NCBI RefSeq assembly: GCF_900109755.1
Contig: NZ_FOAR01000013.1
Location: 1-64,000 of the forward strand
Origin: Pseudomonas agarici
Lineage (GTDB): Bacteria; Pseudomonadota; Gammaproteobacteria; Pseudomonadales; Pseudomonadaceae
Direction of reading: 5' to 3'
DNA length: 64,000 bases
Made by a program: the position numbers and the translations under genes. The notes under the pieces were generated by a model. The model searched no databases and was not told where the DNA came from. It saw nothing but the letters and a program-made list of their open reading frames with translations. Numbering within the stretch: position 1 is the stretch's first letter; every line of letters starts with the position of its first letter. This document shows positions 18,701 through 26,348 of the stretch, one piece after another.

Positions 18701-19235
18701 CTATCCCCGCGCTGGCACGACCATCCGCCTGTCGACACCGGCAGCCCTGGCGAAAACCGCCAACGCATCGACCTGGTACATCCATACCCAGGCCAGCGCC
18801 CAGATCATGACGCGTGGCGATATCAAGCTCACCCCCCAGCAGCTATGGATCGGCAATATCCGTGTACTGCTGCCCGCCGACGACGATCCCAGGCAACCTT
18901 TGGACCTGATTCACATCGTCCTGACCTCCGGCGACCGCTATGAGGTCGATCGGATATTCGATCAACTCTTGTTGCATGAACTGAACGCCCGCGCCCACAC
19001 CAATATCGAGGCCATAACACGCTGCATCGAACAGCATCAGGCGCACGGCGAGCTGGCCAGCAGTCGCGTCAGGGTCAGAGGATTGAGGGTGAGCAGTGCG
19101 CCGGATTCCAGTGCACGACCACAGGCGGCCTACGATGCGCTCATCTACGACACACTGAGGCGCCAGTGGCGCACGGACAACGTCCAAGCGTCCCTCGTGG
19201 ACCCCACGGACCTGTTTATCCATACCCCTCGCTAA
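15744..19235 (+). CDS. Large protein with TcdA/TcdB-like pore-forming region and RTX-like Gly/Asp motifs
   Basis: 1163 aa. Residues about 195-385 form a long helical, Ala/Gly-rich hydrophobic block (GMGMQAYGIYSGLVGIREALKS..., SATLSLALGAAAAAGFSSAG...) followed by QVDDIDDYIELTVNERWRSG, resembling the TcdA/TcdB pore-forming (translocation) domain also found in Mcf/Fit-type insect toxins. After about residue 498 come RTX-like turns (LGGGNDQVTG, GGDHDDAF, GGDGDDHF) and a long beta-rich C-terminal part that I cannot name. No N-terminal signal peptide, glycosyltransferase or cysteine-protease module is visible, so on its own it looks like a delivery component. AAGGA precedes the ATG. The next toxin gene follows after 69 bp, probably as one operon. 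Confidence 0.65.
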   Translation: MVNMRNKAEQVSRSIDGIVISDIVSNSTLQNLSSKPAPPSVRPHVPLPAKGRAGLAELDTRLGPITLDTFVISRVELYDMGARLNGRPLESTGPLLENSARSLIDGLRFEAAELHHHLKMAGDIDQRSVDVLFEIASHRSLQAPPLLNTSKQPLADSLMKHLNHLLIRLQNMQVLTHKYVSFNFPDWVDSTKSGSALTAGMGMQAYGIYSGLVGIREALKSADYTDAAVNAGSVATELTSVLLERGLRKTGEALLGQGGRIFQGFRATSAGLMLSRSAGLLGNVLTLPFDIHSAVTAFKNAAKTSGKEAMDHYVGAGFSVASATLSLALGAAAAAGFSSAGPLGLMACAVLIVGAKIYSAVRQVDDIDDYIELTVNERWRSGWFAFTGQALDREVTDRYLLERTRVDYGNALETRARALLDVEMKETLAGVVNGSFHVELEPVKHWAHRWEGEEQPYTTVNTPVIHEGDDVIDAATGLEQVPGSIIGAPGKKKAVLWQLGGGNDQVTGARQQANYFAFSTGAKSLIGGDHDDAFLFQAQATLSAPGVPALSTLQGAHGQDTLSLQGQVPPRHTLHFVGHEIDLHSGRLGLRRHSADADPLAYATLASIEHVETLAGGSSRVTGDARANHITLLGLDDQASGGDGDDHFTLKGTASTVAGGSGQDHYRLAATARTVTLEEDGREPSTLVLDWPMERIQSWRVVGTALLVTSLPNEKGGQPAHQLTIKDVYRNDGGRQLQNDLLLFVTQEGFTLKPDLPTTLPGTRDQDIQVTVLTVGQLPPAPQPVNGGEYLLPGASTNGYFLARETLDTTFQITYDDTRPSTTLYLDYASDEIEQVSAHYHVQARRIGAFNYLDYNDARLVIRFHDQSQLTLKDWVVRGTGKPTDVGASLHSAGFDLNHGIVLALRDGSSYQVGAPTASYTDDYHNPGTRTLDGRGSLHKRTGHRLFRSPENRNVLLKNHAQRVDFKAGSDSTIYNLEGMSSTYELYPRAGTTIRLSTPAALAKTANASTWYIHTQASAQIMTRGDIKLTPQQLWIGNIRVLLPADDDPRQPLDLIHIVLTSGDRYEVDRIFDQLLLHELNARAHTNIEAITRCIEQHQAHGELASSRVRVRGLRVSSAPDSSARPQAAYDALIYDTLRRQWRTDNVQASLVDPTDLFIHTPR

Positions 19236-19304
19236 ACGGACAGCGCCGGCCCGAGGCGCACGACGCCCCGATGGCCGTCCGGCAATCAACGAAAGGATTC
19301 CACC

Positions 19305-22118
19305 ATGTCCCCCAAGACGCCCATACGCCCTGGCACATCAAACACCGGCCAAGCCAACACACCGACCATCAGAGCGCCCGACAGCAACCCACCGATACTC
19401 AGCCGCCGTCCCGGCACCGCTCACCCGATGCTGCCAGGCGTGGCCGCGAATCTTCCGGCCACTACATCAGCAGCGGCTGTCAGGGTGCAACTCCCCGATC
19501 CGGTCCCAGTGACCATCAGCAATATCGCCGGTGCCCTTGCCAACCGCCTGCCGCTGGCCCGGCCCTTGAGCGCCTACGCCAGGCCCGCGCCCAGAGGCTT
19601 GGCGCCGCCCGACAGCGATGGCTTTCGCGTGGCCCAGCAGCGCAGGTTCGTCAACCTCGATGATGGCCAGATCGTTATGGTCCGCTATGATGAAAGCGCC
19701 GCAGCCTACCGCGTCCAGGCCAGGGAAGAACATCTGCCCTCCGGCCCGGCCTTGTACCGGGTCGAAGGCAGCGACATCTGGAGAGAAAGCGGCATTGCCG
19801 GCGCATTGCGCCAGTATCAGCTACCGGCAAGAAGCTCCGCGACGGAGGGTGGACATCCCGAGCAAATCACCAGCCACCACCCACTCCTGCAATACCGATC
19901 ACGGTTGTTGAACGATGCCGAGAGCTACTTCAAAGACCACAAGATGCCCGATCGCCCGCCTGTGCCTAAACTGCATCCGGAGGCGAACGAACGGGTGCTG
20001 ATCGAGACACTCTACCGACACAGCGAAGGGCTGATCATTGGCGAAAACCATGCCGCTTCAGGCGCCAGGCTGTTCCTGGTCACGAACATGGCGACATTGG
20101 CTGAACACGGGGTCAGGACGCTCTACGTGGAACGCCTGAGAACAGACGTCGAACAAGTCCACTTGGATACCCTCCATAACACCGGGATCCTGAGCAGTTC
20201 CCTGGACAGCTATCTGCGAATACTCGACGGCGACTACGCCCATGCAGCACCGGGCGCCTGCAGTTACTACAACCTGATCAGCACGGCACGGGCCCAGGGC
20301 ATTCGGGTACAAGCGCTCGATTGTGCCGCGAGTTACTCCCACGGTGTGCCCCATGATGGCATGTTCAATCGAGCAACGGCCCTGAGCTACCATGCCCATC
20401 GCCTCATCGAGGCCGATCGATCGAGTGGTCGCCAGGGCCGGTGGCTGGCCCTGGTGAATATTCATCACGCCACTGGCTATGCGCCTAAAACCACGCCGGG
20501 CCTGAACCGACTACAAGGCGTAGTAGGACTGGAGGCCGAAGATGTCATGAGCGGACCCGCCATGCGCGCGATCCCTGTGCCGCCGCTCAACGCGGACGAT
20601 CCAATGCGCCTGGTCCGCTCCGACCTGAAGTTGTCCGTGAAGGTGCCATGGCGAGAAGCCCTTGAAATACCTCTCCAATACCGAAACGCACTGCAAGTTC
20701 GAATTCGCAGCCCGGAAGAGATTGTGCGCAGAACCCACTTCGGAATTGACGAGCGAGCCACGGACGAGATGATCATCGATGACTTCCTGCGACGCGAGGA
20801 GCGCCTGAACGGCACCAGCGAGAGGTTTTTCCGGCGGCACTACGCCAGCCGCCATGCTAATCCGCGAGCGCTCCAGTCGCCAGCCGACAGCAGCGAGTCG
20901 CGAGTCCTTGAAAGCCTCTATGAAGGGCATGATGGGCTGGTACTGGGGACTGAGCCGGGATCAATCACCGCCAGGAAGCTTTTGCTCGACAATATGCAGA
21001 CCCTGGCGACACTCAAGGTTGAAAAACTCTATGTGCAAAACCTTCTGACAGATCTGGACCAGCCTTTTATCGACGATTTTTATGCCACGGGCATCATGCC
21101 CAAGGCTTTTGAAACGACCCTTGCCGCCGAAGATTCGCGACAAGCGCTGGGCCTGACCAATGAATACTCACTGCAACGCCTGCTGATCAGTGCGCGTGAG
21201 CACGGCATCAAGGTCCAGGCACTCGACATGGCCGCCAGCTACAGAAAACAGCAACAGAAGCACAATGTGCCGACTTTCAACTACATCGCCCACACAATCA
21301 TCGACAACGATCAACAACACCACGGCGCCCACAAATGGTTGGCGCTGGTGCTCGACGTCCACGCGGGCAACGTCAGGGGAGTGCCGGGCATTGCGCAACT
21401 GCAAGGGGTGTCAAGCCTGCGGACTGTCGCCATAGGACCGCAGACCAGTCCAAAGCTAGACCGCGATCCCGGCTACGTGGGGCGCTTTTATGATCGTAAT
21501 GAGTATGTCCGTACCGATCTGGTACTGGAGGTCAACACTGATTCGGCCCCCGGGCAGCGGGTTGCGCAGGACCCAAGAAGCTGTCTGGACTGGCGGGAGG
21601 TTGAATCCAGCTTCCTGGTAGAAAGACAGGGCGACAAATTCATACTTGTGCAGAAAAGCTACCGCCTAGATGAAGAGCACTATGTGGAGACGCCCATCGA
21701 AGTACATGACGGCAAATACTCCCTGCCGCAAGGCGTCACCCTGCTCAACGGCGTGCAATACCACAGCCTCGCGGATCTGGTCTGGGGACTCAAGGGCGCG
21801 GGTTACGTACAGGCCGCTGAAATCCCTGGGGTGATTCCTATTCCCGCCACGCCCAGGCTCGACACCCATCCGCAACTCCATCGGCCCGGCATGTTTCTCT
21901 TCGATGAGACAGCGAATGGCCCGGTGCTCATCAATCGATCAAGGGATCGTTCGTTGACGGTGACACCTATCCGGCGCAACCCAGCCGGCAAGTTGTATAT
22001 CAACCACGCACGCTGGGGCTACGACGAAACCAGACTGTTCGACAGTCAGGACGACCTGAGCAGCGATTTGATTCAGCATGTAAGCCTGATGCCTTATAGG
22101 GCCTCCTTCGACTTCTGA
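19305..22118 (+). CDS. Toxin with two tandem TIKI/EreA-like (PMT-C2/RRSP-like) domains, the second degenerate
   Basis: 937 aa. After a Pro-rich leader and a small module (RFVNLDDGQIVMVRYD...), domain 1 (about 225-410) shows IGENHAASGA with E247 and H249, YVERLRTD with E276, and LVNIHHATG with H387/H388. This E-x-H, distal Glu and late His pattern is that of the TIKI/EreA/ChaN-like hydrolases, which include the C2 domain of Pasteurella multocida toxin and the Ras/Rap1 protease RRSP. Domain 2 (about 525-710) has the same layout and the same 29-residue spacing, but GENH has become GTEP and YVE has become YVQ; only the late His (LVLDVHAGN) remains. The C-terminus carries two copies of a beta-rich module. 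AAAGGA precedes the ATG and the gene follows the pore-forming gene. The activity is inferred; the substrate is unknown. Confidence 0.65.
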   Translation: MSPKTPIRPGTSNTGQANTPTIRAPDSNPPILSRRPGTAHPMLPGVAANLPATTSAAAVRVQLPDPVPVTISNIAGALANRLPLARPLSAYARPAPRGLAPPDSDGFRVAQQRRFVNLDDGQIVMVRYDESAAAYRVQAREEHLPSGPALYRVEGSDIWRESGIAGALRQYQLPARSSATEGGHPEQITSHHPLLQYRSRLLNDAESYFKDHKMPDRPPVPKLHPEANERVLIETLYRHSEGLIIGENHAASGARLFLVTNMATLAEHGVRTLYVERLRTDVEQVHLDTLHNTGILSSSLDSYLRILDGDYAHAAPGACSYYNLISTARAQGIRVQALDCAASYSHGVPHDGMFNRATALSYHAHRLIEADRSSGRQGRWLALVNIHHATGYAPKTTPGLNRLQGVVGLEAEDVMSGPAMRAIPVPPLNADDPMRLVRSDLKLSVKVPWREALEIPLQYRNALQVRIRSPEEIVRRTHFGIDERATDEMIIDDFLRREERLNGTSERFFRRHYASRHANPRALQSPADSSESRVLESLYEGHDGLVLGTEPGSITARKLLLDNMQTLATLKVEKLYVQNLLTDLDQPFIDDFYATGIMPKAFETTLAAEDSRQALGLTNEYSLQRLLISAREHGIKVQALDMAASYRKQQQKHNVPTFNYIAHTIIDNDQQHHGAHKWLALVLDVHAGNVRGVPGIAQLQGVSSLRTVAIGPQTSPKLDRDPGYVGRFYDRNEYVRTDLVLEVNTDSAPGQRVAQDPRSCLDWREVESSFLVERQGDKFILVQKSYRLDEEHYVETPIEVHDGKYSLPQGVTLLNGVQYHSLADLVWGLKGAGYVQAAEIPGVIPIPATPRLDTHPQLHRPGMFLFDETANGPVLINRSRDRSLTVTPIRRNPAGKLYINHARWGYDETRLFDSQDDLSSDLIQHVSLMPYRASFDF

Positions 22119-22122
22119 GAAC

Positions 22123-22155
22123 CGGCCCCCGGCCCGCCGTGCGGAACGGGGGCCG
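22123..22155. terminator. GC-rich hairpin between the toxin operon and mbtH
   Basis: CGGCCCCCG at 22123-22131 pairs with CGGGGGCCG at 22147-22155 over a 15-base loop, between convergent genes. On the plus strand only a short ACTTT follows, so it is a weak intrinsic terminator but a strong structure. Confidence 0.6.
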
Positions 22156-22159
22156 ACTT

Positions 22160-22384
22160 TCAGCCGGCCAGGGCCTGGGCATCCATCTTCTGGCGCAGGC
22201 TCAGCGGGCGCATATCGGTCCAGACCTCTTCGATATATTCCAGGCACTCCTTCTTGAAACCGCTTTTACCCACGGTGCGCCAGCCGTTGGGAATCGCCTT
22301 GTAGTCCGGCCAGATGGAATACTGCTCCTCGTGGTTGACCACCACTTGGAAAAGAATATCGTCGCGGTCAAATACTGAAGTCAT
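22160..22384 (-). CDS. mbtH: MbtH-like protein, chaperone of pyoverdine NRPS adenylation domains
   Basis: 74 aa: [21 protein letters not shown] at the start, then [13 protein letters not shown] and [23 protein letters not shown], the full MbtH signature with its conserved tryptophans. MbtH-like proteins bind adenylation domains and are needed for their folding or activity. It lies 83 bp downstream of pvdH, as PA2412 does after PA2413 in P. aeruginosa. The thioesterase PA2411 that follows in P. aeruginosa is absent; the toxin operon occupies that place. Confidence 0.95.
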   Translation of the reverse strand: MTSVFDRDDILFQVVVNHEEQYSIWPDYKAIPNGWRTVGKSGFKKECLEYIEEVWTDMRPLSLRQKMDAQALAG

Positions 22385-22467
22385 TGCGGTTCTCCGTGAG
22401 AGTGGATTGAGGCTGCACCCGTCGCACAGCACTCGTGTAGATGAAAACGTTCGCCGCCGCCGAAAAA

Positions 22468-23880
22468 TTAGAGCATGGCCACCGCAGCGGCCACCGCCCG
22501 GCCAAAAATCCGCGCCACTTCGTCGACCTGAGCGGCGGTGATCACCAACGGCGGCAGGAAGCGCACCACGCCGCCGTGACGCCCGCCCAGTTCGAGGATC
22601 AGCCCGCGCCTGAGGCACTCGCGCTGAATCAGCGGCGCCAGGCGAGGCAGCGCCGGCGGATGGCCCTGGGCATCCGGGGTGCCGTTGGGGTCGACCAGTT
22701 CGACGCCCATCATCAGGCCACGGCCGCGAATATCCCCCAGGTGCGGAAAGTCGCACTGCAGCAGGCGCAGATGCTCGCCAAGGCGCTCGCCCATGGCCGC
22801 CGCGTGGGCTGGCAGATCATGCTCCGTGAGATAACGCATCACCGCCGAGCCGGCGGCCATGGCCATCTGATTGCCTCGGAACGTTCCGGCATGAGCGCCC
22901 GGAGCCCAGGTGTCGAGCCAGTCGCGATAGACCATCACCGCCAGGGGCAGGCTGCCGCCAATGGCCTTGGACATCACCACCACGTCCGGAATGATGCCCG
23001 CATGCTCAAAAGCGAACATCTTGCCGGTACGGCCAAAACCGCTCTGGATTTCATCGACAATCAGTGCCACGCCGGCTTTTTCGGTGATCCGCCGCAGGCC
23101 GCGCAACCAATCGAGATCCGCCGGGATCATGCCGCCCTCGCCCTGCACCGCCTCGACAATGATTGCTGCCGGCAACGGCACGCCGCCTTCGGGGTCGTGC
23201 AGCAGGTTTTCCAGATAATGCAGATTGACCTTCACGCCCTGCGCGCCGCCGAGGCCGAACGGGCAGCGATAATCGTAAGGATAAGGCAGGAACTGCACGC
23301 CACTGCCCAACAGCGCGCCCAGCGGCTTTTTTGGCCCCAAGCTGCCCATCAGGCTCAACGCACCCTGACTCATGCCATGATAGGCGCCCTGGAACGACAA
23401 AACGGTACTGCGGCCCGTGGCGCTGCGCACCAGCTTGAGGGCCGCCTCCACTGCATCGGTGCCGGTCGGACCGCAGAACTGAATCTTCGCCTCGTTGGCC
23501 AGGGCCTTGGGCAACACGCCGAACAGGTCCTGGACAAACCGGTCCTTGACCGGTGTGGTCAGGTCGAGGGTGTGCAGTGGCAGCTCATCGATCAATACCT
23601 GCTGGATCGCCTCGATCACCACCGGGTGGTTATGCCCCAGCGCCAGGGTCCCGGCGCCCGCCAGGCAATCGATGAAACGTCGACCCTCGACGTCTTCGAC
23701 ATACAGCCCGCTGGCCCGCTTGAGCGCCAGCGGGATGCGTCGAGGGTAGCTGCGGGCATTGGATTCCTGACGGTTCTGCCGGGCCAGCAACGGCGACTCG
23801 TCGAACTGATAAAGCGTTTCAACCGATGCGGGGCTGATCCGGGCCGGCTGATCTTCGATAAGGCTGGTAGCGACTGACAT
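22468..23880 (-). CDS. pvdH: PvdH, L-2,4-diaminobutyrate:2-oxoglutarate aminotransferase
   Basis: 470-aa PLP enzyme of the class III aminotransferase family. It makes L-2,4-diaminobutyrate from aspartate semialdehyde, the precursor for the Dab residue of the pyoverdine chromophore. Visible marks are [12 protein letters not shown] (PLP phosphate region), [32 protein letters not shown] and the Schiff-base Lys in [10 protein letters not shown] (K305). The start at 23880 ([12 protein letters not shown]) is preferred over an upstream ATG at 23934. A perfect PvdS promoter lies 77 bp upstream. Probably co-transcribed with mbtH. Confidence 0.93.
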   Translation of the reverse strand: MSVATSLIEDQPARISPASVETLYQFDESPLLARQNRQESNARSYPRRIPLALKRASGLYVEDVEGRRFIDCLAGAGTLALGHNHPVVIEAIQQVLIDELPLHTLDLTTPVKDRFVQDLFGVLPKALANEAKIQFCGPTGTDAVEAALKLVRSATGRSTVLSFQGAYHGMSQGALSLMGSLGPKKPLGALLGSGVQFLPYPYDYRCPFGLGGAQGVKVNLHYLENLLHDPEGGVPLPAAIIVEAVQGEGGMIPADLDWLRGLRRITEKAGVALIVDEIQSGFGRTGKMFAFEHAGIIPDVVVMSKAIGGSLPLAVMVYRDWLDTWAPGAHAGTFRGNQMAMAAGSAVMRYLTEHDLPAHAAAMGERLGEHLRLLQCDFPHLGDIRGRGLMMGVELVDPNGTPDAQGHPPALPRLAPLIQRECLRRGLILELGGRHGGVVRFLPPLVITAAQVDEVARIFGRAVAAAVAML

Positions 23881-23956
23881 CTCTCGATCCCTCAATACAC
23901 AGGTGTGATGACCCAAACCTCTACCCGCCTGCACGCACGGGTTTCATGTTCTGGAA

Positions 23957-23980
23957 ACGCACCAGCGTCGAGGGGATTTA
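23957..23980 (-). promoter_or_regulatory. PvdS-type promoter for pvdH-mbtH
   Basis: On the minus strand TAAAT (23980-23976), exactly 16 bases, then CGT (23959-23957): a perfect match. Upstream of the pvdH start at 23880. Confidence 0.7.
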
Positions 23981-24117
23981 CACCCGCCCGCGCTCGAACG
24001 AGAAATGTGTGTGGCGGAATCGCCCGTCCGTCCACGAAAAAAACCCGCGCCAGCGCACCGCCCATGAGGTAGATGGGCGAGCGGCTTGTGCTAGCGGGAT
24101 TTGTCCGGCGCTGTGCG

Positions 24118-25443
24118 TCACACTGCCTGCAGCGGCATGATCAACTCGACCCGCAGGCCGTCGGGCTGGCTGTCGAAATGCAAGACGCAGTCGCAGCGCT
24201 GGACGATCGCCTGGACAATCGCCAACCCCAGGCCGCAGCCGGTGCTCTTGCCATTGCGCCAGAAGCGTTGCGTCAGGTGCTGCAAATCATCCTCGGGGAT
24301 TCCCGGACCGTGGTCGCGAACCACGAAATGCACGCGATGGCCGATACTAGTGACCGTGAGCTCCACGGGAGCATCTCCCGGCGTGTGGCGCAAGGCGTTG
24401 TCCAACAGGTTGCGCAAGGCGGCAATGGACAGGGTCGAGGGCATTTCCAACGGCGCGGCTGAGCAATGCTCCGACAAATGCAGTTCGATCCGCTGGCGGT
24501 CGTCATCGGCCGAATCCTGGATCGCCAGGCGCGCTACCTGCTCGGCGGTACACTGCACGCCATCGTCGAAGGACAGGCTGCCTTCGACCCGCGCCAACAA
24601 CAGCAACTGTTCCAGGGTTCGGTGCAGGCGGTCGGCACCGGCCTCGGCATGCGCCAGGGATTGATCGCGAGCGGCGCCTTCGGTCATGCGCGCCACCTGC
24701 AGATGGGTCTTGATCGCGGTCAGCGGGCTACGCAACTCGTGGGCTGCGTCACCCGTCAGGCGTCGCTCGCGCTCGATGGCCTTGCCGACGCGCTGGAGCA
24801 ACTGGTTCTGGGTGTCGAGCAACGGCTGTAACTCGCGGGGCAGCGGTTGTACCCGTAAGGGTTCGAGGGAGTCGGGGCTACGCCGCATCAGCGCGTCACG
24901 CATGCGATTGAGCGGCGTCAATCCCTGGCCGATCCCCAGCCAGAGCAAGCACAGACAGCCGAGCAAAGCGACGCCAACCGGCACCGAGGCAGCCAGCAAC
25001 ACCGACAGGTTCAAGGCCTCGCGCTCGACCTGGCGATCGGCGGTGGTGATGTGCATATCGCCACGCACCAAGGTGAAAGTGCGCCAGGGCGCGCCATCGA
25101 TTATCTGGTCATGGAAACCGATATTCTGGGCTTCCAGGGCTTGTTCGGGATTGTTATGACTGCTGGCCAGAACCTCTCCGCGCAGGGAACTGACCTGGCA
25201 GGCCATCCCACCGCTGATATTCAACTGTTCGGAGCTGAAATGCGTGCCCCCGTCCTGACCCGACATCGGCGGCAATTGCTCCAGCAGCCCGGCCACCATT
25301 CGCGCCGAAGCCACCAGGCGCTGGTCGAGGGAAAACATCATCTGCAGACGCAGGTCGCTGAGCATCCAGGTCGCGGCCAAGGCCCAAATCAGGATGAATG
25401 CCGAGCCGATGGTCAAGCTCAGGCGCAGGCGCAGGCTCATCAT
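24118..25443 (-). CDS. dsbS: Sensor histidine kinase, DsbS-like
   Basis: 441 aa. TM1 at about 10-30 and TM2 at about 148-172 enclose a periplasmic sensor region of about 115 residues; a HAMP-like segment follows; the HisKA box GDAAHELRSPLTA places the phospho-His at H235; the ATPase has N (LLDNALRHT), G1 (VRDHGPGIP) and G2 (GCGLGLAIV) motifs. The gene starts two bases after the response regulator stop, so they are co-translated. Next to dsbD and dsbG this matches PA2480 of P. aeruginosa, where DsbRS responds to thiol or copper stress and controls the neighbouring disulfide genes. The periplasmic region has one Cys (QVS preceded by MAC) that could sense thiol state; that is inference. Confidence 0.85.
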   Translation of the reverse strand: MMSLRLRLSLTIGSAFILIWALAATWMLSDLRLQMMFSLDQRLVASARMVAGLLEQLPPMSGQDGGTHFSSEQLNISGGMACQVSSLRGEVLASSHNNPEQALEAQNIGFHDQIIDGAPWRTFTLVRGDMHITTADRQVEREALNLSVLLAASVPVGVALLGCLCLLWLGIGQGLTPLNRMRDALMRRSPDSLEPLRVQPLPRELQPLLDTQNQLLQRVGKAIERERRLTGDAAHELRSPLTAIKTHLQVARMTEGAARDQSLAHAEAGADRLHRTLEQLLLLARVEGSLSFDDGVQCTAEQVARLAIQDSADDDRQRIELHLSEHCSAAPLEMPSTLSIAALRNLLDNALRHTPGDAPVELTVTSIGHRVHFVVRDHGPGIPEDDLQHLTQRFWRNGKSTGCGLGLAIVQAIVQRCDCVLHFDSQPDGLRVELIMPLQAV

Positions 25444-25445
25444 GC

Positions 25446-26120
25446 CTACAGCTCCGCGCCACCCGCGTGGCCCAGGCGATAACCCAGGCCACGCACGGTT
25501 TCGACGATGCCATTGCCCAGCTTGCGGCGCAAATGATGGATATGCACATTCAGGGCATTACTTTCCAGTTCGTCGTTGAAGCCATAGACGCTGTCTTTCA
25601 ACTGGTCGCTGGAGAGGACCCGGCCAGGGTTGTGCAGCAACGTCTGCAACAGCGCCTGCTCGCGCCGCGAGAGGTCCACTGGCTGGCCGTTCAAGGTGGT
25701 GATCCGGTTACTCGGGTCGTAGCTCAGCGGACCATGCTCGATCACGTTGACACTGCGCCCGGCCACCCGTCGCAGCAACGTCTGCAGGCGAGCGAAGAGC
25801 TCGCGCAAGTCAAACGGCTTGAGCAGGTAGTCGTCGGCACCGGCCTGCAGACCGTCGACCCGGTCGCTCACCGAATCGCGGGCGGTGAGGATCAGCACTG
25901 GCAGTTCCACGCCCTTGCCGCGCAACTGGGTGAGCAATTTCAGACCGTCTTCGTCGGGCAGCCCCAGATCGAGCACCATCACGTCGAACGTTGCCGCGCG
26001 CAACATGGCCCGCGCGGCAGATGCCGTGGCCACGTGCTCCACTATCATACCTTGGGCAGTCAGTCCGGCAACGATGCCGCTGGCAATCAACTCGTCGTCT
26101 TCGCAAACCAGTACGTGCAT
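25446..26120 (-). CDS. dsbR: OmpR-family response regulator, DsbR-like
   Basis: 224 aa. Receiver domain with the acidic pocket CEDDE, phospho-acceptor D51 (VLDLGLPDEDG), Thr in LTARD and Lys in LLKPFD; then a winged-helix DNA-binding domain (SRREQALLQTLL, VHIHHLRRKLG, VRGLGYRLG). The ATG at 26120 (MHVLVCEDDE) is chosen over a longer in-frame start. Divergent from dsbD, with a direct repeat suited to OmpR-family binding in between. Confidence 0.88.
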   Translation of the reverse strand: MHVLVCEDDELIASGIVAGLTAQGMIVEHVATASAARAMLRAATFDVMVLDLGLPDEDGLKLLTQLRGKGVELPVLILTARDSVSDRVDGLQAGADDYLLKPFDLRELFARLQTLLRRVAGRSVNVIEHGPLSYDPSNRITTLNGQPVDLSRREQALLQTLLHNPGRVLSSDQLKDSVYGFNDELESNALNVHIHHLRRKLGNGIVETVRGLGYRLGHAGGAEL

Positions 26121-26281
26121 GGGAATACCTGTGCAAATATATCCATCGGAACACAAATGGATTAAGCCACGATTATGTCGCCAATGAGCCAAGGATAGGT
26201 AACTGTGAGTTCCCTGGCGAGCGACTCGGCCACACGCTTCTCCGGCACCGGTTTAGAATGTATGCACTCGGCGGCTGCATG

Positions 26282-26299
26282 GGTTAATAATCGGTTAAT
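26282..26299 (+). promoter_or_regulatory. Candidate DsbR binding site: GGTTAAT direct repeat with 11-bp period
   Basis: GGTTAAT at 26282-26288 recurs at 26293-26299, one helical turn apart, the classic spacing for tandem OmpR/PhoB-type recognition helices. It lies about 50 bp upstream of the dsbD ATG in the divergent intergenic region (26121-26348). Confidence 0.5.
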
Positions 26300-26348
26300 C
26301 GCTGCCCGGCACACTTGCTCGGATAGCTTCTTGCATTAAGGTTTTTTC

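Noticed and set aside
22441..23877. 478-codon plus-strand open frame opposite pvdH
   Set aside because: The minus strand encodes an intact aminotransferase with the PLP lysine; the plus frame is its shadow.
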